Positions 16,698 through 25,715 of a stretch of 64,000 nt of DNA are shown here, piece after piece. Within the stretch, counting starts at the first letter, position 1, and every line of letters starts with the position of its first letter. The notes below the pieces were generated by a model that saw only the letters and a list, made by a program, of their open reading frames with translations, made no database searches and was not told the origin of the DNA. The stretch is from Rhizobium deserti (GTDB lineage: Bacteria > Pseudomonadota > Alphaproteobacteria > Rhizobiales > Rhizobiaceae). The stretch lies in contig NZ_SMTL01000004.1 of the NCBI RefSeq assembly GCF_004358025.1, positions 1-64,000 on the forward strand, given 5' to 3'. Position numbers and translations under genes: made by a program.

Positions 16698-17453
16698 ATG
16701 GATGCTGCCAGAAGCAGAAATGGTGAGCTCGAACGGCGGATCGCTGATCTAGGTCCCTGGTTCCAGAACATCGAGATCAAGGGCGTTCACACCGCCCCGG
16801 ACCACTTTCTCGGCGATTATCCTGCCTTCAAGTGGCGGGGTTTCGAAAGCGTCGTGCCTGAAGATCTCCAAGGCCGCAGCGTCCTGGATGTCGGCTGCAA
16901 TGCCGGCTTCTACTCGTTTGAAATGAAAAAGCGCAATGCCGGGCGGGTTCTCGGCATCGACGCCGATCCTCATTACCTGAGCCAAGCGCGCTTTGTGGCC
17001 GAACAGACCGGACTGGACGTCGAATTCGAACAGATGTCCGTTTACGACGTTGCGAAGATCGGGGAAAAGTTCGACCTGGTGATCTTCATGGGCGTACTTT
17101 ATCACCTGCGCCACCCGCTCCTTGCCCTTGATCTTCTTTACGAGCATGTGGTCGGCGACCAGATGCTGTTTCAATGCCTGCAGCGTGGCGATGAACGGGT
17201 TCCGGACCTGCAGGAGAACTACGACTTTTCCGAATGGGCAATCTTCGATCAGCTGGATTATCCCAAATTGTTCTTCGTCGAGGAACGCTATGCGTCGGAT
17301 CCAACCAACTGGTTCATCCCCAATACCTCGGCGATGAAGGCCATGCTGCGCAGCTCAGGTTTCGTGATCGAAGCCAATCCCGAACGAGAAGTCTATCTAT
17401 GCCGGCGGGGTGATCGTCATTACGCCGTGGAGGCCCCTCCGAAGATCGTTTGA
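16698..17453 (+). CDS. SAM-dependent methyltransferase (TIGR04290/CmoB-like)
   Basis: A 251-residue class I methyltransferase. GPWFQNIEIKGVHTAPDHFL and then DYPAFKWRGF precede the SAM motif VLDVGCNAGFYSFEMKKR (about residues 62-79), with acidic VLGIDADPHY as motif II. The layout resembles CmoB-like enzymes and the family I recall as TIGR04290, which is found beside glycosyltransferases in rhizobia. It starts 3 bases after the SDR stop and ends the operon. In this context it probably methylates a sugar or the finished glycan rather than tRNA (inference). Confidence 0.82.
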   Translation: MDAARSRNGELERRIADLGPWFQNIEIKGVHTAPDHFLGDYPAFKWRGFESVVPEDLQGRSVLDVGCNAGFYSFEMKKRNAGRVLGIDADPHYLSQARFVAEQTGLDVEFEQMSVYDVAKIGEKFDLVIFMGVLYHLRHPLLALDLLYEHVVGDQMLFQCLQRGDERVPDLQENYDFSEWAIFDQLDYPKLFFVEERYASDPTNWFIPNTSAMKAMLRSSGFVIEANPEREVYLCRRGDRHYAVEAPPKIV

Positions 17454-17471
17454 CCAAGGTCGCTGGAACCT

Positions 17472-17496
17472 GGAACCGCTGCGCGCTCGGCAAGTT
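17472..17496 (+). promoter_or_regulatory. EcfG/RpoE2-like promoter for the SDR gene at 17524
   Basis: GGAAC at 17472-17476 is followed after 17 bases by GTT (17494-17496). A second GGAAC lies 8 bases upstream without a matching -10. The ATG is 28 bases further on, with AGGAG in between. This is one of the best placed examples in the window. Confidence 0.5.
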
Positions 17497-17523
17497 GGGT
17501 TATCATCAAAAGGAGAAAGCCCA

Positions 17524-18324
17524 ATGAATCCCATCGCAACAGGAAAAGGTTTGGCGGTCGTCACAGGTGCTTCCACCGGTATCGGCTATGAGCTTGCCAA
17601 ATGTGCGGCACAGCAGGGTTACGATCTGGTCATCGCCGCAGACGAACCGCAAATCCAGGAAGCGGCGCTGAAACTCAAGGAATTTGCTGTCAGCGTTGAA
17701 GCCATGCAGGTGGATCTAGCCACGCAGGATGGAGTTCGCCGCTTTACTGCCGGCATTGCGGCCTTGGGGAAGCCGGTCGACCTGCTTATGGCGAATGCCG
17801 GGCGAGGTCTCGGAGACAGTTTCCTTGATGAAGACCTTCAACAGGCCCAGCGCGTCGTCGATACCAATATCATCGGAACGATCGCCCTGATCCACGATAT
17901 CGGCAACCGGATGAAGACCCGTGGTCAAGGACGCATTCTATTGACGGGTTCCATTGCAGGCTTCATGCCTGGCAGCTTCCAAGCCGTCTACAACGCCACG
18001 AAAGCCTTCATCAACAGCTTCTCTTTTGCGCTCCGGGACGAGCTCAAGGGAACCGGCGTTACGGTCACCTGCCTCATGCCCGGCCCGACGGATACGGAAT
18101 TTTTCGAGCGTGCGGATATGCTCGATACCCCGGTCGGCCAAGGCAAGAAAGACGATCCGGCTTTCGTGGCCAAGGTCGGTTTCGAAGCCATGATGGACGG
18201 CGAAGGGGATGTTGTTTCCGGCTGGAAGAACAAGCTGATGTCGGCGGCAGCCAACCTCACGCCGGCCGGAATGCTCGCCAACCAGCATCGCAAGATGGCT
18301 GAGCCGGAACAGACAAAAAACTAG
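17524..18324 (+). CDS. SDR family oxidoreductase
   Basis: A 266-residue SDR of the DltE/YqjQ-like type. VVTGASTGIGYEL is the cofactor motif (about residues 12-24), MANAGRG the NAG motif, LTGSIAG holds the catalytic Ser, and YNATKAFINSF the Tyr and Lys. The C-terminal part (DPAFVAKVGFEAMMDGEGDV) is the substrate-loop form typical of this group. AAAAGGAG stands 9-10 bases before the ATG. The frame is open further upstream but overlaps the methyltransferase gene. It has its own stress-type promoter and a terminator, so it seems to be a single-gene unit. The substrate is unknown. Confidence 0.88.
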   Translation: MNPIATGKGLAVVTGASTGIGYELAKCAAQQGYDLVIAADEPQIQEAALKLKEFAVSVEAMQVDLATQDGVRRFTAGIAALGKPVDLLMANAGRGLGDSFLDEDLQQAQRVVDTNIIGTIALIHDIGNRMKTRGQGRILLTGSIAGFMPGSFQAVYNATKAFINSFSFALRDELKGTGVTVTCLMPGPTDTEFFERADMLDTPVGQGKKDDPAFVAKVGFEAMMDGEGDVVSGWKNKLMSAAANLTPAGMLANQHRKMAEPEQTKN

Positions 18325-18332
18325 GCGAGATC

Positions 18333-18360
18333 GGGGCGGAGTTTCTCCCGCCCCTCCTTT
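18333..18360 (+). terminator. Rho-independent terminator after the SDR gene
   Basis: GGGGCGG (18333-18339) pairs with CCGCCCC (18348-18354) around an 8-base loop and is followed by TCCTTT. The stem is strong but the T-run is short. It lies 9 bases after the stop codon. Confidence 0.55.
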
Positions 18361-18470
18361 GGTATTGCAGAGCTAGGCGGGTTCGTCCGCCGGCTCGCCT
18401 GTAGCCGCGTCCGGGTCAGTCACGGCGTCTCGCCACCGATTCGGGGCGATCCAGCTCTTCGAGGTGTTTT

Positions 18471-20258
18471 ATGTCGGATACTGTTGGCGATTTCATCGTA
18501 GCGCGTCTGCATGCCTGGGGCGTGCGCCGCATGTTCGGCTATTCCGGCGACGGCATTAACGGCGTGTTCGGCGCCCTGAACCGGGCCGGAGGGAAGATAG
18601 ACTTCATCCAGGCGCGGCACGAGGAAATGGCCGCCTTCATGGCTTCCGCCTATGCCAAATTTTCCGGGGAGCTCGGCGTCTGCATTGCGACATCGGGACC
18701 GGGCGCCAGCCATCTCGTGACGGGCCTCTACGACGCCCGCCTCGACCACCAACCGGTGCTCGCGATCGTCGGGCAGCAGGCTCGAAGTGCCATCGGCGGG
18801 CATTACCAACAGGAATTGGATCTCCTATCACTGTTCAAGGATGTTGCGGGTGATTTCGTGCACCAGGCAGCGACGCCTACGCAGGTTCGCCATCTCGTCG
18901 ACCGGGCAGTGCGCATAGCACTTGCCAATAAGACCGTGACAGCCCTCATCCTTCCGAACGATCTGCAGGAAATGCCGTATCAAGAACCCCCTCGGGAGCA
19001 TGGCACGGTTCATTCAGGGGTCGGCTATCGGGCGCCGAAAACGGTGCCCCACCAGAGTGATCTGGAAGCTGCCGCCGATATTCTGAACGCCGGAGAGCGG
19101 GTTGCCATTCTGGTCGGCGCCGGCGCATTGGGGGCTACCGACGAGGTGATCGCGGTGTCGGATCGCCTGCAGGCAGGCGTCGCCAAGGCTTTGCTCGGCA
19201 AGGCCGTGCTGCCAGACGACCTGCCTTGGGTTACCGGGTCGATCGGTCTGCTTGGAACAGAGCCATCCTGGGAACTAATGCGCGAGTGTGACACGCTGCT
19301 GATGATTGGTTCGGGATTTCCCTATTCCGAGTTCCTTCCCCCGGACGGCCAAGCCAAGGCGGTCCAGATCGACCTGAAGGCCGACATGCTGTCTCTTCGA
19401 TATCCAATGGATGTCAACCTGGTTGGCGACGCCGCCGATACACTGAAGGCCCTGCTGCCGCTTCTGAAGCAGAAAGAAGGAGATTGGCGCCACAGGATCG
19501 AAAAAAGCACCGCCAAGTGGTGGGACTTGCTCGAGGAGCGCGCCATGGCGGAAGCCAACCCGGTCAATCCGCAAAGAGTGGCGTGGGAATTGTCTCCGCT
19601 GCTTCCCGATCATGCCATCGTCACCAGCGATTCCGGCTCCTGCGCCAACTGGTATGCACGCGACATCAAGATGCGCCGCGGCATGATGACATCCCTGTCG
19701 GGCGGCCTTGCCTCCATGGGAGCAGCGGTGCCCTACGCCATTGCCGCGAAATATGCCCATCCCGACCGGCCGGTCATTGGCCTCGTTGGTGACGGGGCCA
19801 TGCAGATGAACAACATGGCCGAACTGATCACGGTTGCGAAATACTGGCGGACCTGGGCGAATTCCTGCTTCGTGATCTGCGTTTTCAACAATGAAGACCT
19901 CAACCAGGTCACCTGGGAGCAGCGGGTGATGGCAGGGGACCCGAAGTTCGAGGCGTCGCAGAACATTCCCAACGTGCCCTACCACAAGTTCGCCGAGCTG
20001 ATCGGGCTGAAGGGCATATATGTGGATGATCCGGAGCGGCTGAGCGATGCCTGGAAAGAAGCACTGACCTGTGGGTGCCCAACCGTTCTGGAGGTCAAGA
20101 CAGATCCGGAAGTGCCGCCTCTGCCGCCACATTTCACCTTTAAGCAGATGAAGGCGATGACCAGCGCATTGATGAAAGGTGATCCCAGTGAAGCGGGCAT
20201 CATCAAAGGCACTGCCCGCCAGATCCTAAGCTCGATCCTGCCCGGGAGAATAAGCTGA
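18471..20258 (+). CDS. thiamine-diphosphate-dependent enzyme, pyruvate oxidase/acetolactate synthase-like
   Basis: A 595-residue ThDP enzyme with three domains. The N-terminal Pyr domain carries the activating Glu in QARHEEMAAFM (about residue 51). The central domain runs from about 190 to 330. The C-terminal PP domain has the ThDP/Mg motif VGDGAMQMNNM about 26 residues before VFNNEDLNQVTWEQ. The C-terminal region lacks an obvious membrane-anchoring amphipathic tail like that of E. coli PoxB. It could be a pyruvate oxidase, a decarboxylase or an acetolactate-synthase-like enzyme. No small regulatory ALS subunit is nearby, which argues against branched-chain synthesis. Rhizobial homologues are often just called thiamine pyrophosphate-requiring protein. 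Confidence 0.85.
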   Translation: MSDTVGDFIVARLHAWGVRRMFGYSGDGINGVFGALNRAGGKIDFIQARHEEMAAFMASAYAKFSGELGVCIATSGPGASHLVTGLYDARLDHQPVLAIVGQQARSAIGGHYQQELDLLSLFKDVAGDFVHQAATPTQVRHLVDRAVRIALANKTVTALILPNDLQEMPYQEPPREHGTVHSGVGYRAPKTVPHQSDLEAAADILNAGERVAILVGAGALGATDEVIAVSDRLQAGVAKALLGKAVLPDDLPWVTGSIGLLGTEPSWELMRECDTLLMIGSGFPYSEFLPPDGQAKAVQIDLKADMLSLRYPMDVNLVGDAADTLKALLPLLKQKEGDWRHRIEKSTAKWWDLLEERAMAEANPVNPQRVAWELSPLLPDHAIVTSDSGSCANWYARDIKMRRGMMTSLSGGLASMGAAVPYAIAAKYAHPDRPVIGLVGDGAMQMNNMAELITVAKYWRTWANSCFVICVFNNEDLNQVTWEQRVMAGDPKFEASQNIPNVPYHKFAELIGLKGIYVDDPERLSDAWKEALTCGCPTVLEVKTDPEVPPLPPHFTFKQMKAMTSALMKGDPSEAGIIKGTARQILSSILPGRIS

Positions 20259-20303
20259 GGTCTGTTCGTCCAGCGGTTGCCTGATCAAGCCAGGCAGGTT
20301 TTG

Positions 20304-20969
20304 TCAGGACTGGCGAATGTGCCGTTCGACCAGTTCCCGCAGCCCGATTTCATCCTTCGCCTGAAGCGCATCCACCATCTGGTGATGCTCCCGGGCAGAT
20401 ATCTCGACTCGTGCGCGGGTTTTCCATTGAGAAACCGGCGCCGAGGATGTCCGTTGGCGGAGTTCGGCGATCACGCTTTCCAGTTCGCCATTGCCGGACA
20501 GGCGAACGAAGCCGCGATGAAAATTCAGATTGGCCTCATAGAGCTCGAGCACGGTCCCGTGCAGGGTGAGCTCTTCGAAACGCTCGGCCAGTTTGCGCAG
20601 GTTGTCGATATCTTCAGGCGAAGCATGCTGAATGACCTTCGAGACGATGCCGGTTTCCAGCAGGATACGGATTTCGGCGATGTCCGAGGCCTGTTTTCCA
20701 TCCGCCGAATAGACGTGGTAGCCACGGTTGGGCACGTGTTCGACCACCCGCTTCTGCGCCAGCCGGTCCAGTGCTCGGCGAATTTCATTGCGTCCCCGTC
20801 CATACCGGCTTTCGAGGTCGATTTGCTTCAGCCATGCACCAGGCGGAAAAAGGCCGCTTTGGATGTCCGTCAGGATCAGCTGGGTGGCGTCGGTTTCCTC
20901 TTCCAGGGAAGGAGCGGCGAAGAAAGTCGTCATGAACCTGATCTCGTCTTCATCAGAGGCGATTTGCAC
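20304..20969 (-). CDS. GntR family transcriptional regulator (FCD type)
   Basis: A 221-residue repressor-type regulator. Residues about 25-90 form the winged helix; here the usual recognition segment is RYGRGRNEIRRALDRLAQK. This is followed by an all-helical FCD ligand domain with the metal-binding Asp/His pattern (EANLNFHRGFVRL and AREHHQMVDAL). An alternative ATG at 20933 would give 209 residues. It is divergent from the M20 hydrolase and ABC operon and should control it, probably through the palindrome at 21018-21029. The ligand is probably the imported compound or a breakdown product. Confidence 0.85.
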   Translation of the reverse strand: MQIASDEDEIRFMTTFFAAPSLEEETDATQLILTDIQSGLFPPGAWLKQIDLESRYGRGRNEIRRALDRLAQKRVVEHVPNRGYHVYSADGKQASDIAEIRILLETGIVSKVIQHASPEDIDNLRKLAERFEELTLHGTVLELYEANLNFHRGFVRLSGNGELESVIAELRQRTSSAPVSQWKTRARVEISAREHHQMVDALQAKDEIGLRELVERHIRQS

Positions 20970-21017
20970 AAGAACTAATCAAAAAATCCGGTTGCGCAAA
21001 TGATATTCTGTTCGTAG

Positions 21018-21029
21018 ATTGGTACCAAT
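21018..21029. promoter_or_regulatory. palindrome, likely GntR/FCD operator
   Basis: ATTGGTACCAAT is a perfect 12-bp palindrome between the divergent GntR gene and the hydrolase gene, 27 bases before the ATG at 21056. FadR/FCD-type GntR regulators commonly bind sites of the form TGGT-n-ACCA or similar, so this is the best operator candidate. Confidence 0.5.
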
Positions 21030-21055
21030 TTTGGATGAAATAGAAAATAGCCAGC

Positions 21056-22480
21056 ATGAAAAATTCTGATGCGGTCTGGGATCTGGTCGAGGAAAAGACG
21101 GCTGCCTTCGCTGATCTGAGCGATCGCGTCTGGGAGGTTCCAGAAACCAATTACGAAGAATATCGGGCGGCAGAAGCTCATGCCGAACAGCTTGAGGCGG
21201 AAGGTTTCCGGATCACCCGCAATCTTGCCGGCATGCCGACGGCGGTCATGGGTGAGGCTGGCCAAGGTGGGCCGGTGATTGCCATCCTCGGCGAGTTCGA
21301 TGCGCTGCCGGGTCTAAGCCAGGTGGCCGGACTTCCCCAGCCCCGGGAGCTTGTTCCGGGTGGCAATGGGCATGGCTGCGGACACAACCTTCTCGGCGCC
21401 GGATCGATGCTCGCCGCTGCCGCCGTCAAGGATTATCTTGCGGCGAATCATCTTCCAGGCCGGATCCGTTATTACGGATGTCCTGCGGAGGAAGGTGGCT
21501 CTTCCAAGGGTTTTATGGTGAGGGCCGGCGTCTTCGACGACGTGGATATCGCCATCTGCTGGCATCCCGCCGCCTTTGTCGGTGTCAATAATCCGATTTC
21601 TTTGGCCTGCAACGAGCTGAATTTTCATTTCACCGGTCGCGCGTCGCATGCAGCAGCAACGCCGCATCTGGGCCGTAGCGCCCTCGATGCCGTCGAGCTG
21701 ATGAATGTCGGCGTCAACTACCTGCGCGAGCATATGCCATCTACAGCGCGCATCCACTATGCCGTCACCGATACCGGCGGCCACGCGCCGAACGTGGTGC
21801 AGGCGCGTGCTTCGGTGCGCTATCTGGTGCGGGCGCGAGACCTGCCGGATCTGCTGGAACTGGTCGATCGGGTCAAGGATGTCGCCGCCGGTGCAGCCTT
21901 GATGACCGGGACAAGCGTTCGCAGCGAAATCATCAGCGGCGATGCGAACCTGGTGGGCAATACGCCACTCGAGACCCTGATGCATGGCCATATCGAGCGT
22001 ATCGGGCTGCCTGCCTTTGACGATGCCGATCGGGCAACCGCCGCCGAGTTCCAGAAGACGTTCAGCGCCGCCGATATAGCCGCCTCCTTCGCGCGCTTCG
22101 GGCTGAAGGTCCGCAAAGGGGTTTCGCTCTGCGATGTGATCTTCCCGCTCTACGGTGGCGACAGCTCGATTGTCGGCTCCACGGATGTCGGCACCGTCAG
22201 CTGGGTGGTTCCAACCGTGCAGGTGCGCGGCGCGACCTATGCGGTCGGCACGCCTGGCCATTCCTGGCAATTGGTCGCCCAAGGCAAACTGCCGGCGGCG
22301 CACAAGGGCATGGCCCACGCTGCCAAGGTCATGGCATCGACCGCTGCGGAACTCTTCCTCAAGCCGGAGCTGATCGCCGCGGCAAAGGCGGATCATGCCG
22401 AGCGGCTGGCAGACACGCCCTTCGTCAATCCTATTCCCGATGACGTACAGCCGCCGATCCCCGAGAGGCGTCATGCGTAA
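21056..22480 (+). CDS. M20 family amidohydrolase (AbgB-like)
   Basis: A 474-residue M20 metallohydrolase. EFDALPG and GHGCGHNLLGAG (about residues 105-117) hold the metal ligands; CPAEEGGSSKG supplies the catalytic and ligand Glu pair, and the dimerisation domain has HFTGRASHAAATPHLGRSA. The length and the N-terminal lid fit the p-aminobenzoyl-glutamate hydrolase B (AbgB) group rather than the shorter hippurate hydrolases. Such enzymes split an amide bond between an acyl or aryl group and an amino acid. It precedes a complete amino-acid ABC importer, so it probably releases an amino acid from an imported conjugate (inference). Confidence 0.87.
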   Translation: MKNSDAVWDLVEEKTAAFADLSDRVWEVPETNYEEYRAAEAHAEQLEAEGFRITRNLAGMPTAVMGEAGQGGPVIAILGEFDALPGLSQVAGLPQPRELVPGGNGHGCGHNLLGAGSMLAAAAVKDYLAANHLPGRIRYYGCPAEEGGSSKGFMVRAGVFDDVDIAICWHPAAFVGVNNPISLACNELNFHFTGRASHAAATPHLGRSALDAVELMNVGVNYLREHMPSTARIHYAVTDTGGHAPNVVQARASVRYLVRARDLPDLLELVDRVKDVAAGAALMTGTSVRSEIISGDANLVGNTPLETLMHGHIERIGLPAFDDADRATAAEFQKTFSAADIAASFARFGLKVRKGVSLCDVIFPLYGGDSSIVGSTDVGTVSWVVPTVQVRGATYAVGTPGHSWQLVAQGKLPAAHKGMAHAAKVMASTAAELFLKPELIAAAKADHAERLADTPFVNPIPDDVQPPIPERRHA

Positions 22481-22588
22481 CGCTCTGCAGCCCGATCCGC
22501 AGGCGTTCCCCGTGCCTGATTGCCAAGTCGGCGGCTGGAGAGACAACGCCCATCTTGGGCGGCAGGCCCTGCAATGGGCGGCATTCCT

Positions 22589-23308
22589 ATGAACCAAGCG
22601 ACGATATTCGATCTGATCGGCACTGGACCCAATGGCTGGGGACCAGCGCTTGCGGCTGGCGCATTGATGACGATCCTGATCGCAACCGCCGGTTTCTTGA
22701 TCGGGGCAGTGTTCGGCTGCCTCGGCGCATGGGCCAAAATTTCCGGCGGCCCTGTGACCCGAGCCATTGCCGGCACCTATACCACCGTACTGCGCGGCAT
22801 CCCCGACCTACTGGTCATCTACCTCTTTTATTTCGGCGGCAGCGCGGTCGTCACGGCAATCGGTCGCCTGTTCGGGGCGACGGGGTTTATCGGCTTTCCG
22901 GGCTTTCTGGCTGGCGCGCTTGCGGTCGGGATCACCTCGGGAGCACAGCAGACCGAAGTGCTTCGGGGCGCCTATCACGCCGTACATCCGGGAGAACTCG
23001 AAGCGGCGACCGCCTGCGGCATGTCGAGCTGGGTCCGCTTCCATCGCATCCTCGCGCCGCTGGCATTGCGCTATGCACTGCCGGGAATGGGTAATGTCTG
23101 GCAGGTCGTGCTGAAGGAGTCGGCGCTTGTTTCGGTGACCGGCGTCGTCGAACTGCTCCGGCAGGCGCAGATCGGCGCCGGCTCGACCAGTCTGCCATTC
23201 GATTTTTACATCATCGCCGCGGCTATCTATCTGGCCATCTCGACAGTGTCGGGCGGCCTGCTGCAATTCAGCGAGAGACGTTTTTCCCGCGGCGTGAGGA
23301 GAGGCTGA
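22589..23308 (+). CDS. amino-acid ABC transporter permease (HisQ/ArtQ type)
   Basis: A 239-residue inner-membrane permease with about five membrane segments. The cytoplasmic coupling loop is GAYHAVHPGELEAATACGMS, the form of the EAA loop in polar-amino-acid transporters. An ATG at 22574 (five codons earlier) is possible; the one at 22589 gives the usual N-terminus (MNQATIFDLIG). A gap of about 100 bases after the hydrolase gene shows no other gene. The stop overlaps the next permease start (TGATG). Confidence 0.85.
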   Translation: MNQATIFDLIGTGPNGWGPALAAGALMTILIATAGFLIGAVFGCLGAWAKISGGPVTRAIAGTYTTVLRGIPDLLVIYLFYFGGSAVVTAIGRLFGATGFIGFPGFLAGALAVGITSGAQQTEVLRGAYHAVHPGELEAATACGMSSWVRFHRILAPLALRYALPGMGNVWQVVLKESALVSVTGVVELLRQAQIGAGSTSLPFDFYIIAAAIYLAISTVSGGLLQFSERRFSRGVRRG

Positions 23309-24030
23309 TGGACCTGCCTTTCCTTTACGAGACCTTCCTGACCCTGATCTCTGCAGTGCCGCTGACGCTGCAGCTTGCAGCGAGCGCCATCATTCTCGGC
23401 GCGGTGCTGGCCCTGGGTCTGGCGCTCTGCCGGCTTTCCGGCATCCTGCCGCTCGACTGGCTTGCGCGCGCCTACATCTTCGTTTTTCGCGGTACGCCGC
23501 TGCTGGTGCAGATTTTCCTCATCTACTACGGTCTTGGGCAATTCCGCGAAGTGCGCCAGAGCATGTTCTGGTTCGTGCTGCGCGACCCTTATTGGTGCGC
23601 CGTGATCGCGCTGATGCTGAACACAGCTTCCTATTCGGCGGAAATCATCCGCGGCGGCCTGCTGGCGGTGCCGCATGGACAGATCGAGGCGGCCCGCGCC
23701 TGCGGCATGTCGCGGCTGCTGGTGTTTCGGCGGATCACCATGCCGCTCGCCATCCGCCAGGCACTGCCGGGCTATTCCAACGAGATGATTTCCATGGTCA
23801 AGGCGACCTCGCTCGCCTCGGTCATCACCATCATGGAAGTGACAGGCGTCGCCGCCAAGCTTATCTCCGAAACCTACCGGGCGGTGGAAGTCTTTATGGT
23901 GGCGGGGGCGATCTATCTTGCCATCAACTTCATCCTCACCCGCTTCGTGGCCATCGCCGAATACCAAATGAGCCCGCATCTGCGTCAGCCGGCCAGCCTG
24001 CGCGACGTCCCCGCGGCAGAAGCGAGATAG
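23308..24030 (+). CDS. amino-acid ABC transporter permease (HisM/ArtM type)
   Basis: A 240-residue permease, the partner of the one before. [20 protein letters not shown] is the segment conserved in HisM-like proteins. The EAA-type coupling loop is [20 protein letters not shown]. Five membrane segments are visible. It starts inside the stop of the first permease and ends one base before the ATPase start, so the three are one transcription unit. Confidence 0.88.
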   Translation: MDLPFLYETFLTLISAVPLTLQLAASAIILGAVLALGLALCRLSGILPLDWLARAYIFVFRGTPLLVQIFLIYYGLGQFREVRQSMFWFVLRDPYWCAVIALMLNTASYSAEIIRGGLLAVPHGQIEAARACGMSRLLVFRRITMPLAIRQALPGYSNEMISMVKATSLASVITIMEVTGVAAKLISETYRAVEVFMVAGAIYLAINFILTRFVAIAEYQMSPHLRQPASLRDVPAAEAR

Positions 24031-24031
24031 T

Positions 24032-24808
24032 ATGACATCCAAACAATCTGCCGCCGCCGCCATTACCGTCAGAGGCCTTCGCAAGAGCTTTGGGCCGGTG
24101 GAGGTCCTGAAAGGCATAGACCTGACGGCGCGGGAGGGCGAGGTCATCTCGATCCTCGGATCCTCAGGCTCCGGCAAATCGACCATGCTTCGATGCATCA
24201 ACATGCTGGAAACGCCGGATGCCGGTGACATTACCGTTGCCGATGAAACCATCCGTTTAAGACCGGCAGCCCGCGGCAAGATGCGGATCGCAGATCGCAA
24301 ACAGGTGGCAAGGATCCGCTCGCAGCTCGGTATGGTGTTCCAGAGCTTCAATCTCTGGTCCCACAAGACCGTTCTGGAAAACATTATCGAGGCGCCGCTG
24401 CACGTCCAGAAGCGGCCACGCGCGGAATGCATAGACGAGGCCGAAGCGCTGCTTGCCAAAGTCGGCATAGCAGAAAAGCGCCATCATTACCCGGCTCACC
24501 TTTCAGGTGGCCAGCAGCAGCGCGCGGCGATTGCCCGCGCCCTTGCCATGCGCCCGAAGGTGATGCTGTTCGACGAGCCGACATCGGCCCTCGATCCCGA
24601 ACTGGTGGGCGAAGTGCTGCGCGTCATGCGCTCGCTCGCCGATGAAGGTCGTACCATGCTGGTCGTCACCCACGAGATGGGCTTTGCCCGCGACGTCTCC
24701 AGCCGCGTCGTCTTCCTGCATCAGGGAGCGATCGAGGAAGAGGGGCTTCCGCAGGACATGTTCACCAATCCGCAATCGGATCGCTTCCGCAAGTTCATCA
24801 GCAACTAG
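24032..24808 (+). CDS. amino-acid ABC transporter ATP-binding protein (HisP/GlnQ type)
   Basis: A 258-residue ATPase. Walker A is GSSGSGKST (about residues 45-53), the Q-loop is in MVFQSFNLW, the signature is [15 protein letters not shown] and Walker B is [12 protein letters not shown], followed by the H-loop VVTHEMGFA. The insert after the Walker A domain ([17 protein letters not shown]) is typical of HisP-like proteins, which serve basic amino acids. It powers import with the two permeases upstream and the binding protein downstream. Confidence 0.9.
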   Translation: MTSKQSAAAAITVRGLRKSFGPVEVLKGIDLTAREGEVISILGSSGSGKSTMLRCINMLETPDAGDITVADETIRLRPAARGKMRIADRKQVARIRSQLGMVFQSFNLWSHKTVLENIIEAPLHVQKRPRAECIDEAEALLAKVGIAEKRHHYPAHLSGGQQQRAAIARALAMRPKVMLFDEPTSALDPELVGEVLRVMRSLADEGRTMLVVTHEMGFARDVSSRVVFLHQGAIEEEGLPQDMFTNPQSDRFRKFISN

Positions 24809-24843
24809 CCAACCGAATGCTCAACAAAGAGAAGGGGAATACA

Positions 24844-25692
24844 ATGAAACTCATGAAGACAGCCATTGCCGCGGCATTCGCCGCACTGTGCATATTCGCG
24901 ACCGGAGCAGCGGCCCAGGACAAGACCGAAATCACCATCGCCACGGAAGGCGCGTTTCCCCCCTATAACCTGACTAAGGCAGACGGCACGCTGGACGGCT
25001 ACGACGTGGAACTGGCGCATTATCTCTGCGACCACATGAAGATCAAATGCACGATCGTCGCGCAGGCGTTCGATGGCATGATTCCGGCCCTTAATGCTGG
25101 CAAATTCGATGCCATCATGGCCGGCATGTCGGCCACCGACAAGCGCAAGGAAGCCATCGACTTCTCGATCTCCTACGGGAGCACCGGCCAGTCCTTCGCA
25201 ACACTGAAGGATAGCGATCTGGCAAAGCTGCCGATGAAAGGTGAACTCTTCTCCCTCGCTTCCAACGAAGCCGGCGCCCGCAAGGCAGTCGAAGAGATGA
25301 AGCCGGTGCTCAAGGGCAAGGTGGTCGGCGTCCAGAGCGCCTCGATCGCCGCACGCTTTATCGACGAATACCTGAAAGGGGTCGTCGAGGTTCGCGAATA
25401 CAAGACGACCGAGCAGCACGACCTTGATCTTTTGTCCGGACGCGTGGACTTCATCATGGCCTCTATGGGTTACCTGAAGACGGCGGTCGAGAAGCCGAGC
25501 AATAGCGACATGATCATTACCGGCCCACGCTTCCAGGGCGGCTTCCTGGGTGCCGGCAGCTCGGTCGGCCTGCGCAAGAGCGACACGGCATTGAAGGCGA
25601 AGTTCGACGAGGCGATCACCGCGGCCAAGAACGACGGCACGCTCAAGAAGCTGTCGGAAAAGTGGTTCGGCTTCGACCTGACCCCGCAATAA
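24844..25692 (+). CDS. periplasmic amino-acid-binding protein (lysine/arginine/ornithine type)
   Basis: A 282-residue solute-binding protein. The first about 24 residues form a signal peptide ending in ATGAAAQ. EITIATEGAFPPYNL is the family start, and GYDVELAHYLCDHM and FDAIMAGMSATDKRKEAIDF hold ligand-contact segments of the polar amino-acid family. AAGGGGAA before the ATG at 24844 decides the start. Two cysteines at C-D-H-M-K-I-K-C match the disulphide of HisJ/LAO-type proteins. A basic amino acid or its derivative is the likely ligand, in line with the arginase downstream. Confidence 0.87.
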   Translation: MKLMKTAIAAAFAALCIFATGAAAQDKTEITIATEGAFPPYNLTKADGTLDGYDVELAHYLCDHMKIKCTIVAQAFDGMIPALNAGKFDAIMAGMSATDKRKEAIDFSISYGSTGQSFATLKDSDLAKLPMKGELFSLASNEAGARKAVEEMKPVLKGKVVGVQSASIAARFIDEYLKGVVEVREYKTTEQHDLDLLSGRVDFIMASMGYLKTAVEKPSNSDMIITGPRFQGGFLGAGSSVGLRKSDTALKAKFDEAITAAKNDGTLKKLSEKWFGFDLTPQ

Positions 25693-25715
25693 CATTTGCG
25701 GCCGAGAACATAGGA

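Noticed and set aside
18471-20258. ThDP enzyme as the catalytic subunit of biosynthetic acetolactate synthase
   Set aside because: No small regulatory subunit or branched-chain gene is adjacent, and the context is stress/SDR genes.
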